Source of the DNA: Citrobacter gillenii
GTDB lineage: Bacteria > Pseudomonadota > Gammaproteobacteria > Enterobacterales > Enterobacteriaceae
NCBI RefSeq assembly: GCF_013337685.1
Contig: NZ_SUQN01000006.1
Location: 310,001-374,000, forward strand
Direction of reading: 5' to 3'
DNA: 64,000 nucleotides
The notes beneath the pieces are model-generated. The model was not told the origin of the DNA and searched no databases. It worked only from the letters and a program-made list of their open reading frames with translations. Shown in pieces: positions 41,783 to 53,671 of this stretch. The position numbers and the translations under genes were made by a program. Positions within the stretch are counted from its first letter, which is position 1. Each line of letters starts with the position of its first letter.

Positions 41783-43915
41783 TTACTCGCCGAGGCTTGC
41801 CGGTGCTTCCGGCGCAGCTGCTGGCTGAGACTGCTCAGTTGCTTCTTTAATGCTCAGACGTACGCGGCCCTGGCGATCAACTTCCAGAACTTTAACCGGT
41901 ACTTCCTGACCCATCTGCAGGTAATCGGTCACTTTCTCTACGCGCTTGTCAGCGATCTGAGAGATGTGTACCAGACCTTCTTTACCGCCACCGATGGCAA
42001 CGAATGCGCCAAAGTCAACGATACGGGTCACTTTACCATTGTAGATACGGCCAACTTCGATTTCTGCAGTAATCTCTTCGATACGACGGATAGCATATTT
42101 CGCTTTTTCACCGTCGGTCGCCGCGATCTTCACAGTACCATCATCTTCGATTTCGATGGTGGTGCCGGTTTCTTCGGTCAGAGCACGGATAACAGAACCG
42201 CCTTTACCGATAACGTCTTTGATTTTGTCCGGGCTGATCTTAATGGTGTGGATACGCGGAGCGAACTGAGAGATGTCGCCGCGCGGCGCATTGATCGCCT
42301 GTTCCATCACGCCCAGGATGTGCAGACGCGCACCTTTAGCCTGGTTCAGAGCAACCTGCATGATCTCTTTGGTGATACCTTCGATTTTGATATCCATCTG
42401 CAGTGCAGAGATACCATCGCGGGAACCCGCCACTTTAAAGTCCATGTCGCCCAGGTGATCTTCGTCACCCAGAATGTCAGACAGAACCACAAAGTTATCG
42501 CCTTCTTTCACCAGACCCATCGCGATACCCGCAACAGCGGCTTTGATCGGCACACCTGCGTCCATCAGTGCCAGAGAAGCACCGCACACGGAAGCCATGG
42601 AAGAAGAACCGTTGGATTCGGTGATTTCAGACACAACACGTACGGTGTACGGGAATTTGTCCAGTTCCGGCATCACTGCCAGCACGCCGCGTTTCGCCAG
42701 ACGGCCGTGACCAATCTCACGACGCTTCGGAGAACCGACCATACCGGTTTCGCCTACGCAGTACGGAGGGAAGTTGTAGTGGAACAGGAAGTTGTCAGTA
42801 CGCTCGCCCATCAGTTCGTCGAGGTTCTGCGCATCACGGGTGGTGCCCAGGGTCGCAGTAACCAGCGCCTGAGTTTCGCCACGGGTGAACAGTGCGGAAC
42901 CGTGAGTACGCGGCAGTACGCCAGTACGCACGTCCAGACCACGGATCATGTCTTTTTCGCGGCCATCGATGCGCGGCTCGCCTGCCAGTACGCGACTACG
43001 AACAACGTTTTTCTCGATAGCGTGCAGGATTTCACCCAGTTCGTTAGCGTCCAGGGTTTCGTCTTCTGCAACCAGTTGAGCGATGGTTTCAGATTTGATC
43101 ACGTCAACCTGAGCATAACGCTCTTGTTTGTCGGTGATACGGTAAGCATCGCTCAAACGCGTTTCTGCCAGCGCGGCAACGCGTGCATTCAGCGCTTCGT
43201 TGACAGCTTCTGGCTGCCAGTCCCAACGCGGTTTGCCAGCGACTTTAACCAGCTCGTTGATTTCTTTGATAACAATCTGCTGCTGTTCGTGACCGAATAC
43301 GACAGCGCCCAGCATCTGGTCTTCGCTCAGCAGTTCAGCTTCGGATTCAACCATCAGTACGGCAGCTTCAGTACCGGCAACAACCAGGTCCAGCTTGCTT
43401 TCTTTCAGTTCGTCTTGAGTCGGGTTCAGTACATACTGGTCATTGATATAACCAACACGAGCAGAACCGATCGGGCCGTTGAACGGCAGACCAGACAGGG
43501 ACAGCGCAGCGGATGCGCCGATCATTGCCACGATATCTGGGTTAACCTGCGGGTTAACGGAGACAACGGTCGCAATAACCTGAACTTCGTTGATGAAACC
43601 TTCCGGGAACAGCGGACGAACCGGGCGGTCAATCAGACGCGCGATCAGGGTTTCGCCTTCACTCGGACGGCCTTCACGACGGAAGAAGCTACCCGGGATA
43701 CGGCCAGCAGCGTAGGTACGCTCCTGATAGTTAACGGTCAGCGGGAAGAAATCCTGGCCTGGCTTGGTCTTTTTCTGACCAACAACGGTCACAAATACCG
43801 CGGTGTCATCCATGCTAACCATAACAGCAGCAGTAGCCTGACGTGCCATCATGCCGGTTTCCAGCGTTACGGTATGTTGGCCGTACTGGAATTTACGAAC
43901 GATCGGATTAAGCAA
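41783..43915 (-). CDS. pnp: Polyribonucleotide nucleotidyltransferase (PNPase)
   Basis: A 710-residue phosphorolytic 3'-5' exoribonuclease of the degradosome. Two RNase PH domains (about residues 1-220 and 310-540) flank a helical linker; a KH domain ([20 protein letters not shown] near 562-581) and an S1 domain ([20 protein letters not shown] near 619-638) follow. The second core holds [15 protein letters not shown] near 437-451 and [16 protein letters not shown] near 489-504. It is the last gene of the superoperon, after rpsO, and carries an RNase III-type leader hairpin. Confidence 0.96.
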   Translation of the reverse strand: MLNPIVRKFQYGQHTVTLETGMMARQATAAVMVSMDDTAVFVTVVGQKKTKPGQDFFPLTVNYQERTYAAGRIPGSFFRREGRPSEGETLIARLIDRPVRPLFPEGFINEVQVIATVVSVNPQVNPDIVAMIGASAALSLSGLPFNGPIGSARVGYINDQYVLNPTQDELKESKLDLVVAGTEAAVLMVESEAELLSEDQMLGAVVFGHEQQQIVIKEINELVKVAGKPRWDWQPEAVNEALNARVAALAETRLSDAYRITDKQERYAQVDVIKSETIAQLVAEDETLDANELGEILHAIEKNVVRSRVLAGEPRIDGREKDMIRGLDVRTGVLPRTHGSALFTRGETQALVTATLGTTRDAQNLDELMGERTDNFLFHYNFPPYCVGETGMVGSPKRREIGHGRLAKRGVLAVMPELDKFPYTVRVVSEITESNGSSSMASVCGASLALMDAGVPIKAAVAGIAMGLVKEGDNFVVLSDILGDEDHLGDMDFKVAGSRDGISALQMDIKIEGITKEIMQVALNQAKGARLHILGVMEQAINAPRGDISQFAPRIHTIKISPDKIKDVIGKGGSVIRALTEETGTTIEIEDDGTVKIAATDGEKAKYAIRRIEEITAEIEVGRIYNGKVTRIVDFGAFVAIGGGKEGLVHISQIADKRVEKVTDYLQMGQEVPVKVLEVDRQGRVRLSIKEATEQSQPAAAPEAPASLGE

Positions 43916-43976
43916 AATAATATCCTTTCTCTTTTTTTAACGGCGTATTTATACACGCCATCGTTAATACCCGACC

Positions 43977-44058
43977 TTCTGCGCATCCTCGCGACTAATG
44001 ACAACCCTAACCCACGCGTATTGGGTAAAGCCTCTCATTAGCCGCGCGAACCTCTGCG
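43977..44058 (-). promoter_or_regulatory. pnp leader hairpin (RNase III site, autoregulation)
   Basis: Complementary arms GCTAATGA (44043-44036 on the minus strand) and TCATTAGTCGCGAGGATGCGC (pairing with the GCGCGG/CGCAGAGG side) form a long stem in the pnp leader. The same structure in E. coli is cut by RNase III so that PNPase represses its own mRNA. A leftward antisense sRNA (SraG) is known at this locus in E. coli; I cannot confirm it here. Confidence 0.75.
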
Positions 44059-44117
44059 ACGGAAGATCATTCATAGCAACAATACATTAGTTTCCAGCGA
44101 ATTGCTGCCATCTGCTG

Positions 44118-44150
44118 GAAAAAAGGGGCCATGAAGGCCCCCTCTTTCTG
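44118..44150 (-). terminator. rpsO terminator
   Basis: On the minus strand GGGGCC-TTCAT-GGCCCC is followed by six U residues shortly after the rpsO stop codon. In E. coli it is leaky and lets part of the transcripts continue into pnp. Confidence 0.85.
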
Positions 44151-44163
44151 AAACTCGAAAGAC

Positions 44164-44622
<459 letters not shown>

Positions 44623-44706
44623 GCCGCGCGAACTGTTAAATAATTTACGCGACGTTAAGCGGCGGTATTCTACTCGCAGCGCCTTCTTATCGCAAGACAG
44701 AGAGCG

Positions 44707-45651
44707 CTATGCAGGATACTCAACCACCAGTCGACGAGGGGCGACACGACCTTCATCGTCGATCTCCCCCATGCCGATAAATTTGCCATCATCGCCTTCC
44801 GTCACGCGAACCAGCCCTTCCAGCGGCACGCCCGACGTACGTACCGGATTACCATTTTTAAAGTAAACCGATGATGTTAAAGGCAGATTAACAATGGGAT
44901 AGTCCGATGCCGGACTGTCCATTGGCATCAGCAGCGGATCAAGTAATTCTGCCGCCGGAATGTTCTGCTGTTCAGCCTGTTCAACCAGGCTGTGCAAATG
45001 TTCCAGCGTGACCATACGGTCTACCGGATACTTGCTGACCGTAAGACGACGCAGATACGTCACGTGCGCGCCGCATCCGAGCTTCTCGCCCAGATCGTCA
45101 ACAATCGTGCGAATGTACGTGCCTTTGGAGCAATGGACTTCCAGCTCCAGTTCATTACCTTCGTGGCGAATAAACAGCAGTTCGTACACGGTAATCGGTC
45201 TGGATTCACGCGGGACCTCAATACCCTGACGCGCGTACTCGTACAGCTTTTTACCCTGATACTTCAGCGCTGAGTACATCGACGGAATCTGTTGGATGTC
45301 ACCGCGAAACGTCTCCAGCGCGCTGGCAAGCTGTTCCGGGGTAAACGTCACCGGACGCTCCTGCACAATTTGCCCATCGGCATCAGAGGTATCAGTACGC
45401 TGTCCCAAGCGGGCCACCACGCGATAGCGTTTGTCAGAGTCCAGCAGGTACTGCGAAAACTTGGTCGCCTCTCCCAGGCAGATAGGCAGCATGCCTGTCG
45501 CCAGCGGATCCAGCGCACCGGTATGACCGGCACGGTTGGCATTGTAGAGGCGTTTTACTTTTTGCAGCACGTCATTGCTGGACATGCCTTGCGGCTTATC
45601 CAGCAACAGGACGCCATGAATGTCGCGACCACGACGACGAGGACGACTCAT
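44707..45651 (-). CDS. truB: tRNA pseudouridine-55 synthase TruB
   Basis: A 314-residue pseudouridine synthase that modifies U55 in the T-loop of nearly all tRNAs. The catalytic aspartate lies in [14 protein letters not shown] (about residue 48), and [14 protein letters not shown] is near 83-96; a C-terminal PUA-like domain follows from about 250. Its ATG overlaps the rbfA stop by one base (TAATG), so translation is coupled. The length equals E. coli TruB. Confidence 0.96.
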   Translation of the reverse strand: MSRPRRRGRDIHGVLLLDKPQGMSSNDVLQKVKRLYNANRAGHTGALDPLATGMLPICLGEATKFSQYLLDSDKRYRVVARLGQRTDTSDADGQIVQERPVTFTPEQLASALETFRGDIQQIPSMYSALKYQGKKLYEYARQGIEVPRESRPITVYELLFIRHEGNELELEVHCSKGTYIRTIVDDLGEKLGCGAHVTYLRRLTVSKYPVDRMVTLEHLHSLVEQAEQQNIPAAELLDPLLMPMDSPASDYPIVNLPLTSSVYFKNGNPVRTSGVPLEGLVRVTEGDDGKFIGMGEIDDEGRVAPRRLVVEYPA

Positions 45652-46055
45652 TAGTCCTCCTTGCTGTCGTCCGCAGGATTCACACGACGTTCATCGTCAT
45701 GCTTCACCACGCTGGTCACCAGGTTAGACATGCGCATCCCTTCGACCAACGAGTTGTCGTAGAAGAAAGTCAGTTCCGGCACGATACGCAGGCGCATGGC
45801 TTTACCCAGCAGAGAGCGGATGAAGCCAGAGGCTTCCTGCAAGGCTTTAATACCGTTCTTCACGGCAGCTTCGTCCTGGTCATTCAGGAACGTCACGAAC
45901 ACTTTGGCATACGCCAGGTCACGAGACATCTCAACGCCGGACACGGTAGTCATCACGCCGACGCGCGGATCTTTGATTTCGCGTTGCAGGATGAGTGCGA
46001 TCTCTTTTTGCATCTCCTGGGCCACGCGCTGCGGGCGACCAAATTCTTTCGCCAT
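45651..46055 (-). CDS. rbfA: Ribosome-binding factor A RbfA
   Basis: A 134-residue single KH-like domain protein needed for late maturation of the 30S subunit and for cold adaptation. It shows [20 protein letters not shown] at residues 7-26, [20 protein letters not shown] near 29-48 and [20 protein letters not shown] near 90-109. TGGAG precedes the ATG. It lies 150 bases after infB, with a terminator-like hairpin between. Confidence 0.95.
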   Translation of the reverse strand: MAKEFGRPQRVAQEMQKEIALILQREIKDPRVGVMTTVSGVEMSRDLAYAKVFVTFLNDQDEAAVKNGIKALQEASGFIRSLLGKAMRLRIVPELTFFYDNSLVEGMRMSNLVTSVVKHDDERRVNPADDSKED

Positions 46056-46078
46056 AATAAATTCTCCAGAATAAAGAC

Positions 46079-46104
46079 AAAAAAGGGGCCATAAGCCCCT
46101 TTTT
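46079..46104 (-). terminator. Terminator-like hairpin between infB and rbfA
   Basis: On the minus strand GGGGC-TTATG-GCCCC is followed by six U residues, inside an operon where transcription must continue. The A-run on the other side makes it symmetric. It may act as an internal partial terminator setting the ratio of infB to rbfA-truB. Confidence 0.7.
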
Positions 46105-46113
46105 AAATTTCAT

Positions 46114-46146
46114 TGCCGGGTGGCGCTTCGCTTACCCGGCCTACCT
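46114..46146. repeat. REP element between infB and rbfA
   Basis: GCCGGGTGGCGCTTCGC ... TTACCCGGCCTACC is a single REP-type palindrome in the infB-rbfA spacer, next to the terminator-like hairpin. Confidence 0.8.
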
Positions 46147-46205
46147 CAAATAAGCTTCTATGCCTTGAACTACCAACACAGCGGCAGCCCAAAAGACGAC
46201 GAAAA

Positions 46206-48902
46206 TTATGCGATGGTACGTTTGATCTCGATGATTTCGAACACTTCGATCATATCGCCAACGCGAACGTCGTTGTAGTTCTTAACGCCGATACCACATT
46301 CCATGCCGTTACGGACTTCGTTAACGTCATCTTTGAAGCGGCGCAGGGATTCCAGCTCGCCTTCATAGATAACCACGTTGTCACGCAGAACGCGGATTGG
46401 GTTGTGACGTTTAATCGTACCTTCGGTAACCATACAACCTGCGATGGCGCCAAATTTCGGTGATTTGAACACGTCACGTACTTCAGCCAGACCGATGATC
46501 TGCTGTTTCAGTTCCGGAGACAGCATGCCGCTCATCGCAGCTTTCACTTCGTCGATCAGGTGATAGATGACGGAGTAGTAACGCAGATCCAGGCTTTCAG
46601 ATTCAATCACTTTACGTGCAGAGGCATCAGCACGAACGTTGAAGCCAACCAGAATCGCGTTGGATGCCGCAGCCAGCGTGGCGTCGGTTTCGGTGATACC
46701 ACCTACGCCGGAACCGATGATCTTCACTTTCACTTCGTCGGTAGACAGTTTCAGCAAGGAGTCGGAGATCGCTTCGACAGAACCCTGAACGTCAGCTTTC
46801 AGGACAACGTTCACTTCGTGAACTTCGCCTTCGGTCATGTTGGCGAACATGTTCTCGAGTTTAGATTTCTGCTGGCGAGCCAGTTTAACTTCACGGAATT
46901 TGCCCTGACGATACAGTGCAACTTCACGCGCTTTTTTCTCGTCACGTACGACGGTAACTTCGTCACCCGCAGCCGGAACGCCGGACAGACCCAGGATTTC
47001 AACTGGAATAGACGGACCTGCTTCCAGGACTTCCTGACCCAGTTCGTTACGCATTGCACGAACGCGGCCATACTCGAAGCCACACAATACGATATCGCCC
47101 TTATTCAGGGTACCTTCACGAACCAGGACGGTAGCAACTGGGCCACGACCTTTGTCCAGGAAGGATTCGATTACCGCACCGCTTGCCATACCTTTACGAA
47201 TCGCTTTCAGCTCCAGAACTTCAGCCTGCAGCAGGATAGCGTTCAACAGGTCATCAATACCGGTACCTGCTTTCGCAGAAACAGGGATGAACTGAGATTC
47301 GCCGCCCCACTCTTCCGGCATAACGCCGTACTGAGACAGTTCGTTCTTAACGCGATCCATATCGGCTTCTGGCTTATCGATTTTGTTGACTGCAACAACC
47401 ATCGGCACCTGCGCTGCTTTCGCATGCTGGATAGCTTCAATGGTCTGAGGCATCACGCCATCATCTGCTGCAACAACCAGAACAACGATATCTGTTGCCT
47501 GTGCACCACGAGCACGCATAGAGGTAAACGCGGCGTGCCCCGGGGTATCCAGGAAGGTGATCATACCGTTGTCAGTTTCAACGTGGTATGCACCAATGTG
47601 CTGGGTAATGCCGCCCGCTTCGCCAGAGGCGACTTTCGTTGAACGAATGTAGTCCAGCAGAGAGGTTTTACCGTGGTCAACGTGACCCATGATAGTCACA
47701 ACCGGTGCACGCGGTTCAGCCGCTGCGCCAGTGTCACGGTCGCTCATTACCGCTTCTTCCAGCTCGTTTTCACGACGCAGGATAACTTTGTGGCCCATCT
47801 CTTCAGCAACCAACTGTGCGGTTTCCTGATCGATGACCTGGTTGATGGTGGCCATCGCACCCAGCTTCATCATCGCTTTGATGACCTGAGAACCTTTAAC
47901 CGCCATCTTGTTCGCTAAGTCGCCAACGGTGATGGTTTCGCCAATCACAACGTCACGGTTAACGGCCTGAGCTGGCTTCTGGAAGCCTTGCTGCAGGGAA
48001 GAACCTTTACGCTTGCCACCTTTACCACCGCGACCAGCAGCACGTGCTTCTTCGCGATCGGCTTTAGATTCAGCGTGCTTATTGCCTTTCTTCTGAGGAC
48101 GAGCAGCTTTCGTCGCAGTACGCGTACGGCCACGGCCGCCTTCTACTTCGCGATCGTTTTCGTCTTCTGCCTGGCGAGCATGCTGAGAAGTGGTGACGTG
48201 ATAATCGGTCTTATCCTCTTCACCTTTTGCTTTCTCTTGCTCTGCCCAAACACCGGCATTTTCTTCCGCCATACGACGGGCTTCTTCAGCCACACGGCGA
48301 GCTTCTTCTTCAAGCTTGCGACGCGCTTCTTCTTCCGCTTTACGCTTCAGTTCTGCGGCTTCATTTTCACGGCGGGCTTTTTCGGCCTGGGCGGTTTTAG
48401 TCATATCGTCGGTCTGTTGATTGCTCACTTTGTCTTTTTCCGCAGCTTCACGTTTCGCTTTATCAGCGGCTTCACGTTTAGCTTGTTCTGCGGCCTCACG
48501 TTCGGCTTTTTGTTGCGCCTCGCGTTTAGCAGTTTCTTCTGCCTCACGACGGGCTTGCTCTTCCGCTTCACGCTGCGCCTGCTCTTCCGCGGCAAGGCGT
48601 TCTGCCTCTTGCGGATCGCGTTTCACAAAGGTGCGTGTCTTGCGGACTTCGATTTGTACCGATTTACTTTTTCCACCGGTACCAGGAATATTGAGAGTAC
48701 TGCGCGTTTTACGCTGCAATGTCAACTTATCTGGTGCAGAGCCGTTCTCACGGTTCAGGTGCGCCAGTAAGGTTTGTTTCTCTTGTGCGGACACAGAGTC
48801 GTCAGCAGACTTCGGGATACCTGCATCAGCAAATTGCTGTACCAGGCGATCCACGGAGGTCTGTATCTCTGCAGCCAGCGTTTTTACGGTTACATCTGTC
48901 AT
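46206..48902 (-). CDS. infB: Translation initiation factor IF-2
   Basis: An 898-residue GTPase that places fMet-tRNA on the 30S subunit. The N-terminal IF2N domain (1-50) is followed by a long charged linker of [19 protein letters not shown]-type repeats (about 100-220). The G domain shows [16 protein letters not shown] near 405, DTPGHAAF near 452 and VNKIDKP near 506. Domains II-IV follow. Internal starts for the shorter forms are visible: GTG codon 159 (48428) for IF2-2 and ATG codon 167 for IF2-3. It is 8 residues longer than in E. coli, through the linker. Confidence 0.96.
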   Translation of the reverse strand: MTDVTVKTLAAEIQTSVDRLVQQFADAGIPKSADDSVSAQEKQTLLAHLNRENGSAPDKLTLQRKTRSTLNIPGTGGKSKSVQIEVRKTRTFVKRDPQEAERLAAEEQAQREAEEQARREAEETAKREAQQKAEREAAEQAKREAADKAKREAAEKDKVSNQQTDDMTKTAQAEKARRENEAAELKRKAEEEARRKLEEEARRVAEEARRMAEENAGVWAEQEKAKGEEDKTDYHVTTSQHARQAEDENDREVEGGRGRTRTATKAARPQKKGNKHAESKADREEARAAGRGGKGGKRKGSSLQQGFQKPAQAVNRDVVIGETITVGDLANKMAVKGSQVIKAMMKLGAMATINQVIDQETAQLVAEEMGHKVILRRENELEEAVMSDRDTGAAAEPRAPVVTIMGHVDHGKTSLLDYIRSTKVASGEAGGITQHIGAYHVETDNGMITFLDTPGHAAFTSMRARGAQATDIVVLVVAADDGVMPQTIEAIQHAKAAQVPMVVAVNKIDKPEADMDRVKNELSQYGVMPEEWGGESQFIPVSAKAGTGIDDLLNAILLQAEVLELKAIRKGMASGAVIESFLDKGRGPVATVLVREGTLNKGDIVLCGFEYGRVRAMRNELGQEVLEAGPSIPVEILGLSGVPAAGDEVTVVRDEKKAREVALYRQGKFREVKLARQQKSKLENMFANMTEGEVHEVNVVLKADVQGSVEAISDSLLKLSTDEVKVKIIGSGVGGITETDATLAAASNAILVGFNVRADASARKVIESESLDLRYYSVIYHLIDEVKAAMSGMLSPELKQQIIGLAEVRDVFKSPKFGAIAGCMVTEGTIKRHNPIRVLRDNVVIYEGELESLRRFKDDVNEVRNGMECGIGVKNYNDVRVGDMIEVFEIIEIKRTIA

Positions 48903-48926
48903 ACTGTTCCTTCCTGCTACAGTTTA

Positions 48927-50414
48927 TTACGCTTCGTCGCCGAACCAGCAAATATTACGGGCAGCCATAATCAGCTCACCGGCTTTTTCGTCGGTCAACC
49001 CTTCGATATCAGCCAGATCATCAATGCCCTGTTCAGCGAGGTCTTCCAGCGTACAAACACCACGGGCAGCCAGTTTGAAGGCCATATCACGATCTAATCC
49101 TTCCAGATTCAGCAGATCGTCAGCCGGTTTGTTATCACCGAGGCTTTCTTCCTGGGCCAGTGCCAGAGTGGTCAGTGCGTTTTTAGCACGCTCGCGCAGC
49201 GCTTCAACGGTTGCTTCATCCAGGCCGTCGATTGCCAGAAGCTCTTTCATTGGCACGTAGGCCAGCTCTTCCAGCGTAGCAAAACCTTCTTCTACCAGAA
49301 CCGTCGCGAAATCTTCATCGATATCGAGATATTTGGTGAAGGTATCAATAGCAGCATGCGCTTCAGCCTGATGCTTAGCCTGCAGGTCATCAACGGTCAT
49401 TACGTTGAGTTCCCAACCGCTCAATTGTGAAGCCAGGCGGACGTTCTGACCATTACGTCCAATCGCCTGAGCCAGGTTACCGGCTTCAACCGCGATATCC
49501 ATGGTGTGTTTATCTTCATCCACCACGATAGACGCGACGTCTGCAGGCGCCATTGCGTTGATCACGAACTGTGCCGGGTTATCATCCCACAGGACGATAT
49601 CGATACGTTCGCCGCCCAGTTCGGTAGAAACCGCCTGAACGCGTGCACCGCGCATACCTACGCAAGCACCCACCGGATCGATACGCTTATCGTTGGTTTT
49701 CACCGCGATTTTCGCACGAGAACCCGGATCGCGAGCCGCCGCTTTAATTTCAATCACTTCTTCGCCAATTTCTGGCACTTCAATGCGGAACAGTTCAATC
49801 AGCATTTCCGGTTTGGAACGCGTCACAAACAGTTGCGCGCCGCGTGCTTCCGGGCGAACGGAGTACAGAACACCACGGATACGGTCACCCGGGCGGAAGT
49901 TTTCACGCGGCAGCATGTCTTCACGCAGGATCACGGCTTCAGCATTGCTGCCGAGGTCCAGCGCAATGTTGTCACGGTTAACTTTCTTCACCACACCGGT
50001 GACGATCTCACCTTCGTGCTCGCGGAATTGATCAACAACCATCGCACGTTCAGCTTCACGTACTTTCTGTACGATAACCTGTTTCGCCGTCTGGGTGGTG
50101 ATACGGTCAAAGGTGACTGATTCAATCTGGTCTTCAACGTATTCACCCACGTTCAGACTCTCGTCTTCGTAACGTGCGGCTTCCAGAGTAATTTCTTTGG
50201 TTGGCTGAGTGACTTCTTCCACAATTACCCAACGGCGGAAGGTATCGAAATCACCGCTTTTACGATCGATTTCTACGCGAACGTCGATCTCTTGTTCGTA
50301 TTTTTTCTTTGTTGCTGTAGCCAGCGCACTTTCCAGCGCTTCAAAAATTTTCTCGCGTGGCAGCGATTTTTCATTGGATACGGCTTCAACAACAGCCAAA
50401 ATTTCTTTGTTCAT
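48927..50414 (-). CDS. nusA: Transcription termination/antitermination factor NusA
   Basis: A 495-residue RNA polymerase-binding factor. An N-terminal domain (1-130) is followed by S1 (about 135-200, [20 protein letters not shown]), two KH domains (about 230-340, [20 protein letters not shown] and [16 protein letters not shown]) and two C-terminal acidic repeats typical of gammaproteobacteria. The length equals E. coli NusA. It lies 28 bases after rimP and 24 before infB. Confidence 0.96.
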   Translation of the reverse strand: MNKEILAVVEAVSNEKSLPREKIFEALESALATATKKKYEQEIDVRVEIDRKSGDFDTFRRWVIVEEVTQPTKEITLEAARYEDESLNVGEYVEDQIESVTFDRITTQTAKQVIVQKVREAERAMVVDQFREHEGEIVTGVVKKVNRDNIALDLGSNAEAVILREDMLPRENFRPGDRIRGVLYSVRPEARGAQLFVTRSKPEMLIELFRIEVPEIGEEVIEIKAAARDPGSRAKIAVKTNDKRIDPVGACVGMRGARVQAVSTELGGERIDIVLWDDNPAQFVINAMAPADVASIVVDEDKHTMDIAVEAGNLAQAIGRNGQNVRLASQLSGWELNVMTVDDLQAKHQAEAHAAIDTFTKYLDIDEDFATVLVEEGFATLEELAYVPMKELLAIDGLDEATVEALRERAKNALTTLALAQEESLGDNKPADDLLNLEGLDRDMAFKLAARGVCTLEDLAEQGIDDLADIEGLTDEKAGELIMAARNICWFGDEA

Positions 50415-50442
50415 CGCGGGCTTTTCACCTCAATCCAGACTG

Positions 50443-50895
50443 TTAAAAGTGGGGAACCAGGTTCGCCTTCTGGATATTACTCAGCGCGAACACTTCATCT
50501 TTACCGTCGACTGTGACAGTGATCATCTCACCATCCACCGCTTTGATAACGCCCTGCCATTTACGGCGATTTTGTACCGCCATACGAAGAACCAGCGTGA
50601 CTTCTTCACCCAGGAAACGCACGTAGTGTTCAGCCGTGAACATAGGACGGTCGAGACCCGGTGAGGAGACTTCCAGGTTATAAGCAACGGTGATCGGATC
50701 TTCAACGTCCATCACGGCGCTAACCTGGTGGCTCACATCAGCACAATCATCAACATTGATGCCATCTTCACTATCAATATAGATGCGCAGTGTGGATGTG
50801 CGACCACGAATAAATTCGATGCCGACCAGCTCGTAGCCCAAGGCTTCAACTGGTGCTTTAATCATCTCTGTTAATTTTTGCTCTAATGTGGACAA
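50443..50895 (-). CDS. rimP: Ribosome maturation factor RimP
   Basis: A 150-residue protein needed for 30S subunit assembly. It shows [20 protein letters not shown] near residues 15-34, the motif [20 protein letters not shown] near 49-68, [19 protein letters not shown] near 76-94 and a C-terminal SH3-like domain. I start at TTG 50895 (TTG TCC ACA), which fits E. coli RimP; the ATG four codons upstream gives GVGL extra residues and has no better ribosome site. Confidence 0.93.
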   Translation of the reverse strand: MSTLEQKLTEMIKAPVEALGYELVGIEFIRGRTSTLRIYIDSEDGINVDDCADVSHQVSAVMDVEDPITVAYNLEVSSPGLDRPMFTAEHYVRFLGEEVTLVLRMAVQNRRKWQGVIKAVDGEMITVTVDGKDEVFALSNIQKANLVPHF

Positions 50896-50912
50896 GCCCA
50901 CCCCCAAGACAT

Positions 50913-50932
50913 AAAAAAAGGGCCTAAAGCCC
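50913..50932 (-). terminator. Second terminator between metY and rimP
   Basis: On the minus strand GGGC-TTTA-GGCCC forms a short stem followed by seven U residues, ending 18 bases before the rimP start. It must be read through for rimP-nusA-infB expression. Confidence 0.75.
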
Positions 50933-50954
50933 AGTTATTCTGTAATCAGATAAC

Positions 50955-50980
50955 AAAAAACCCCGATAAATCGGGGCTTT
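50955..50980 (-). terminator. First terminator after metY
   Basis: On the minus strand AAAGCCCCGA-TTTA-TCGGGG is followed by six U residues, a strong intrinsic terminator in the leader between metY and rimP. In E. coli such leader terminators take part in NusA autoregulation of this operon. Confidence 0.85.
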
Positions 50981-51103
50981 AGATAACTGAACCCTATAAC
51001 CGCACCTGCGGTTCGGAGAACCTTCCGAAAGAATTTTTTTTCAAATCCAGCTACGAAGGCCTAAGTCTTCACAGTATATTTGAAAAAGAACTCTAAGGGA
51101 AAG

Positions 51104-51180
<77 letters not shown>

Positions 51181-51195
51181 CCTGAAACGTGGCAA

Positions 51196-51224
51196 ATTTT
51201 ACTCGCTTTGGGTAAAAAATGCAA
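51196..51224 (-). promoter_or_regulatory. metY operon promoter
   Basis: On the minus strand -35 TTGCAT (51224-51219) and -10 TAAAAT (51201-51196) are 17 bases apart, placing the start just ahead of the tRNA. The GCC discriminator that follows is typical of stable-RNA promoters. The remaining spacer 51225-51436 toward argG shows no gene. Confidence 0.75.
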
Positions 51225-51436
51225 ATACTGCTGGGATTTGGTACCGAGGACGGGACGTAAAATCTGCGCACAGTATATTGATTTTCTATCCCTTATGTCA
51301 ACCTTGTTACTACTATGCAAATGAATGAATGCCAGCCTGCGCAAATTTAGCAAAGTGCAACAAAGATAAATCTGCCTTCAACGCCGTTATTTAACGAAAT
51401 TATCACTAAACTCTTCCTGTCACCGTTAAAAGGTGA

Positions 51437-51472
51437 TTAAATGAAAACTCATTTATTTTGCATAAAAATGCA
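51437..51472 (+). promoter_or_regulatory. Tandem ArgR boxes upstream of argG
   Basis: TGCATAAAAATGCA at 51459-51472 and the flawed copy AAATGAAAACTCATTT near 51439-51454 match the ARG box consensus (TGAATWWWWATTCA) and are one helical repeat apart, as expected for arginine repression of argG. Confidence 0.7.
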
Positions 51473-51477
51473 CTTAG

Positions 51478-52869
<1,392 letters not shown>

Positions 52870-52886
52870 TCGCCAACAGAAATGAC

Positions 52887-52911
52887 AAAAGCCGCGCAAG
52901 CGGCTTTTTTA
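52887..52911 (+). terminator. argG terminator
   Basis: AAAAGCCGC-GCAA-GCGGCTTTTTT, a 5-bp GC stem with flanking A-U pairs and six U residues, lies 17 bases after the argG stop codon. Confidence 0.88.
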
Positions 52912-52927
52912 TGCGCGGAATTTAAGG

Positions 52928-52990
52928 CGTGTAGCCGCCATCCGACAATTTGCAGGACATGCCTGATGGCGCTATCGCTTATCAGGCCTA
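52928..52990. repeat. REP elements after argG
   Basis: GTGTAGCCGCCATCCGAC followed by GCCTGATGGCGCTATCGC and TATCAGGCCTACG, two diverged REP-type units in the argG-leuU spacer. E. coli yhbX, expected here, is absent. Confidence 0.75.
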
Positions 52991-53030
52991 CGTGCTACTA
53001 CGCACACCTACGGATCACAACATACAGACG

Positions 53031-53057
53031 AAAAAAAAGACGCTTTTCAGCGTCTTT
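53031..53057 (-). terminator. leuU terminator
   Basis: On the minus strand AGACGCT-GAAA-AGCGTCT is followed by nine U residues (interrupted once at the end), 13 bases after the tRNA CCA end. Confidence 0.85.
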
Positions 53058-53069
53058 CTTTCGGAATAT

Positions 53070-53156
53070 TGGTACTGAGGATGGGACTCGAACCCACAAG
53101 CCCGTTAGGGCACTACCACCTCAAGGTAGCGTGTCTACCAATTCCACCACCTCAGC
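53070..53156 (-). tRNA. leuU: tRNA-Leu (GAG), leuU
   Basis: The 87-base minus-strand segment begins GCTGAGGTGGTGGAATTGG, has anticodon GAG in CTACCTTGAGGTGGTAG, a long variable arm (TGCCCTAACGGGCT, class II) and T-loop GGTTCGAGTCC, and ends in encoded CCA. It lies 13 bases after secG and is probably co-transcribed with it. Confidence 0.97.
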
Positions 53157-53169
53157 ACAGATACTACTA

Positions 53170-53502
53170 TTAGCGCGGGATATCGCTGGTCGGCTGAGCC
53201 GGAGCAGCTGGCTGAGTTTGCTCGGTTTTCGCCGGTGCACTCAGATTTTCCCACTCACTTCCTTTATTGGTCTTATTGCTGTTCATGTTACCCAGCACCA
53301 GACTGATAATGAAGAACAAGGTTCCCAATACAGCTGTCATTCGGGTCATGAAGTTACCAGAACCACTTGAACCAAACAGTGTACCAGAAGCGCCTGCGCC
53401 AAAAGAGGCTCCCATATCAGCGCCTTTGCCTTGCTGCAGCATGATCAAGCCTACCAGGCCAATTGCTACAATAAGGAAAACTACTAAAAGAGCTTCGTGC
53501 AT
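53170..53502 (-). CDS. secG: Protein translocase subunit SecG
   Basis: A 110-residue small membrane protein of the SecYEG channel. Two hydrophobic segments (about residues 3-22 and 52-70) flank the loop MLQQGKGADMGASFGAGASG, and a Pro/Ala/Thr-rich tail follows. I start at ATG 53502, preceded by AGGAACAGG; the open frame extends 42 codons further but without family resemblance. The length equals E. coli SecG. leuU follows directly. Confidence 0.95.
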   Translation of the reverse strand: MHEALLVVFLIVAIGLVGLIMLQQGKGADMGASFGAGASGTLFGSSGSGNFMTRMTAVLGTLFFIISLVLGNMNSNKTNKGSEWENLSAPAKTEQTQPAAPAQPTSDIPR

Positions 53503-53671
53503 AATCAACCTGTTCCTTGCGGAGTTGCCGCGTACCAATGCTTCGACCATTAAAGCGGGAATGTTTAACTGTTTCCCACTGAAGCGGGTGTGAATACTAA
53601 CCAATGCGAATAACCTTCGCAAGGGCAATTTAAGTGTATTGTATCAACTGAAGAAAAAATCGCCACATCAA

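Noticed and set aside
41774-44041. A 755-codon open frame on the plus strand opposite pnp, and similar long frames opposite deaD (38646-40154), tdcE (3792-4766), infB (46560-47642) and ftsH (60050-61717)
   Set aside because: They are antisense to highly expressed core genes whose codon bias removes stops from the opposite frame. They have no Shine-Dalgarno, no family resemblance and odd composition (rich in His, Arg, Phe, Gln).
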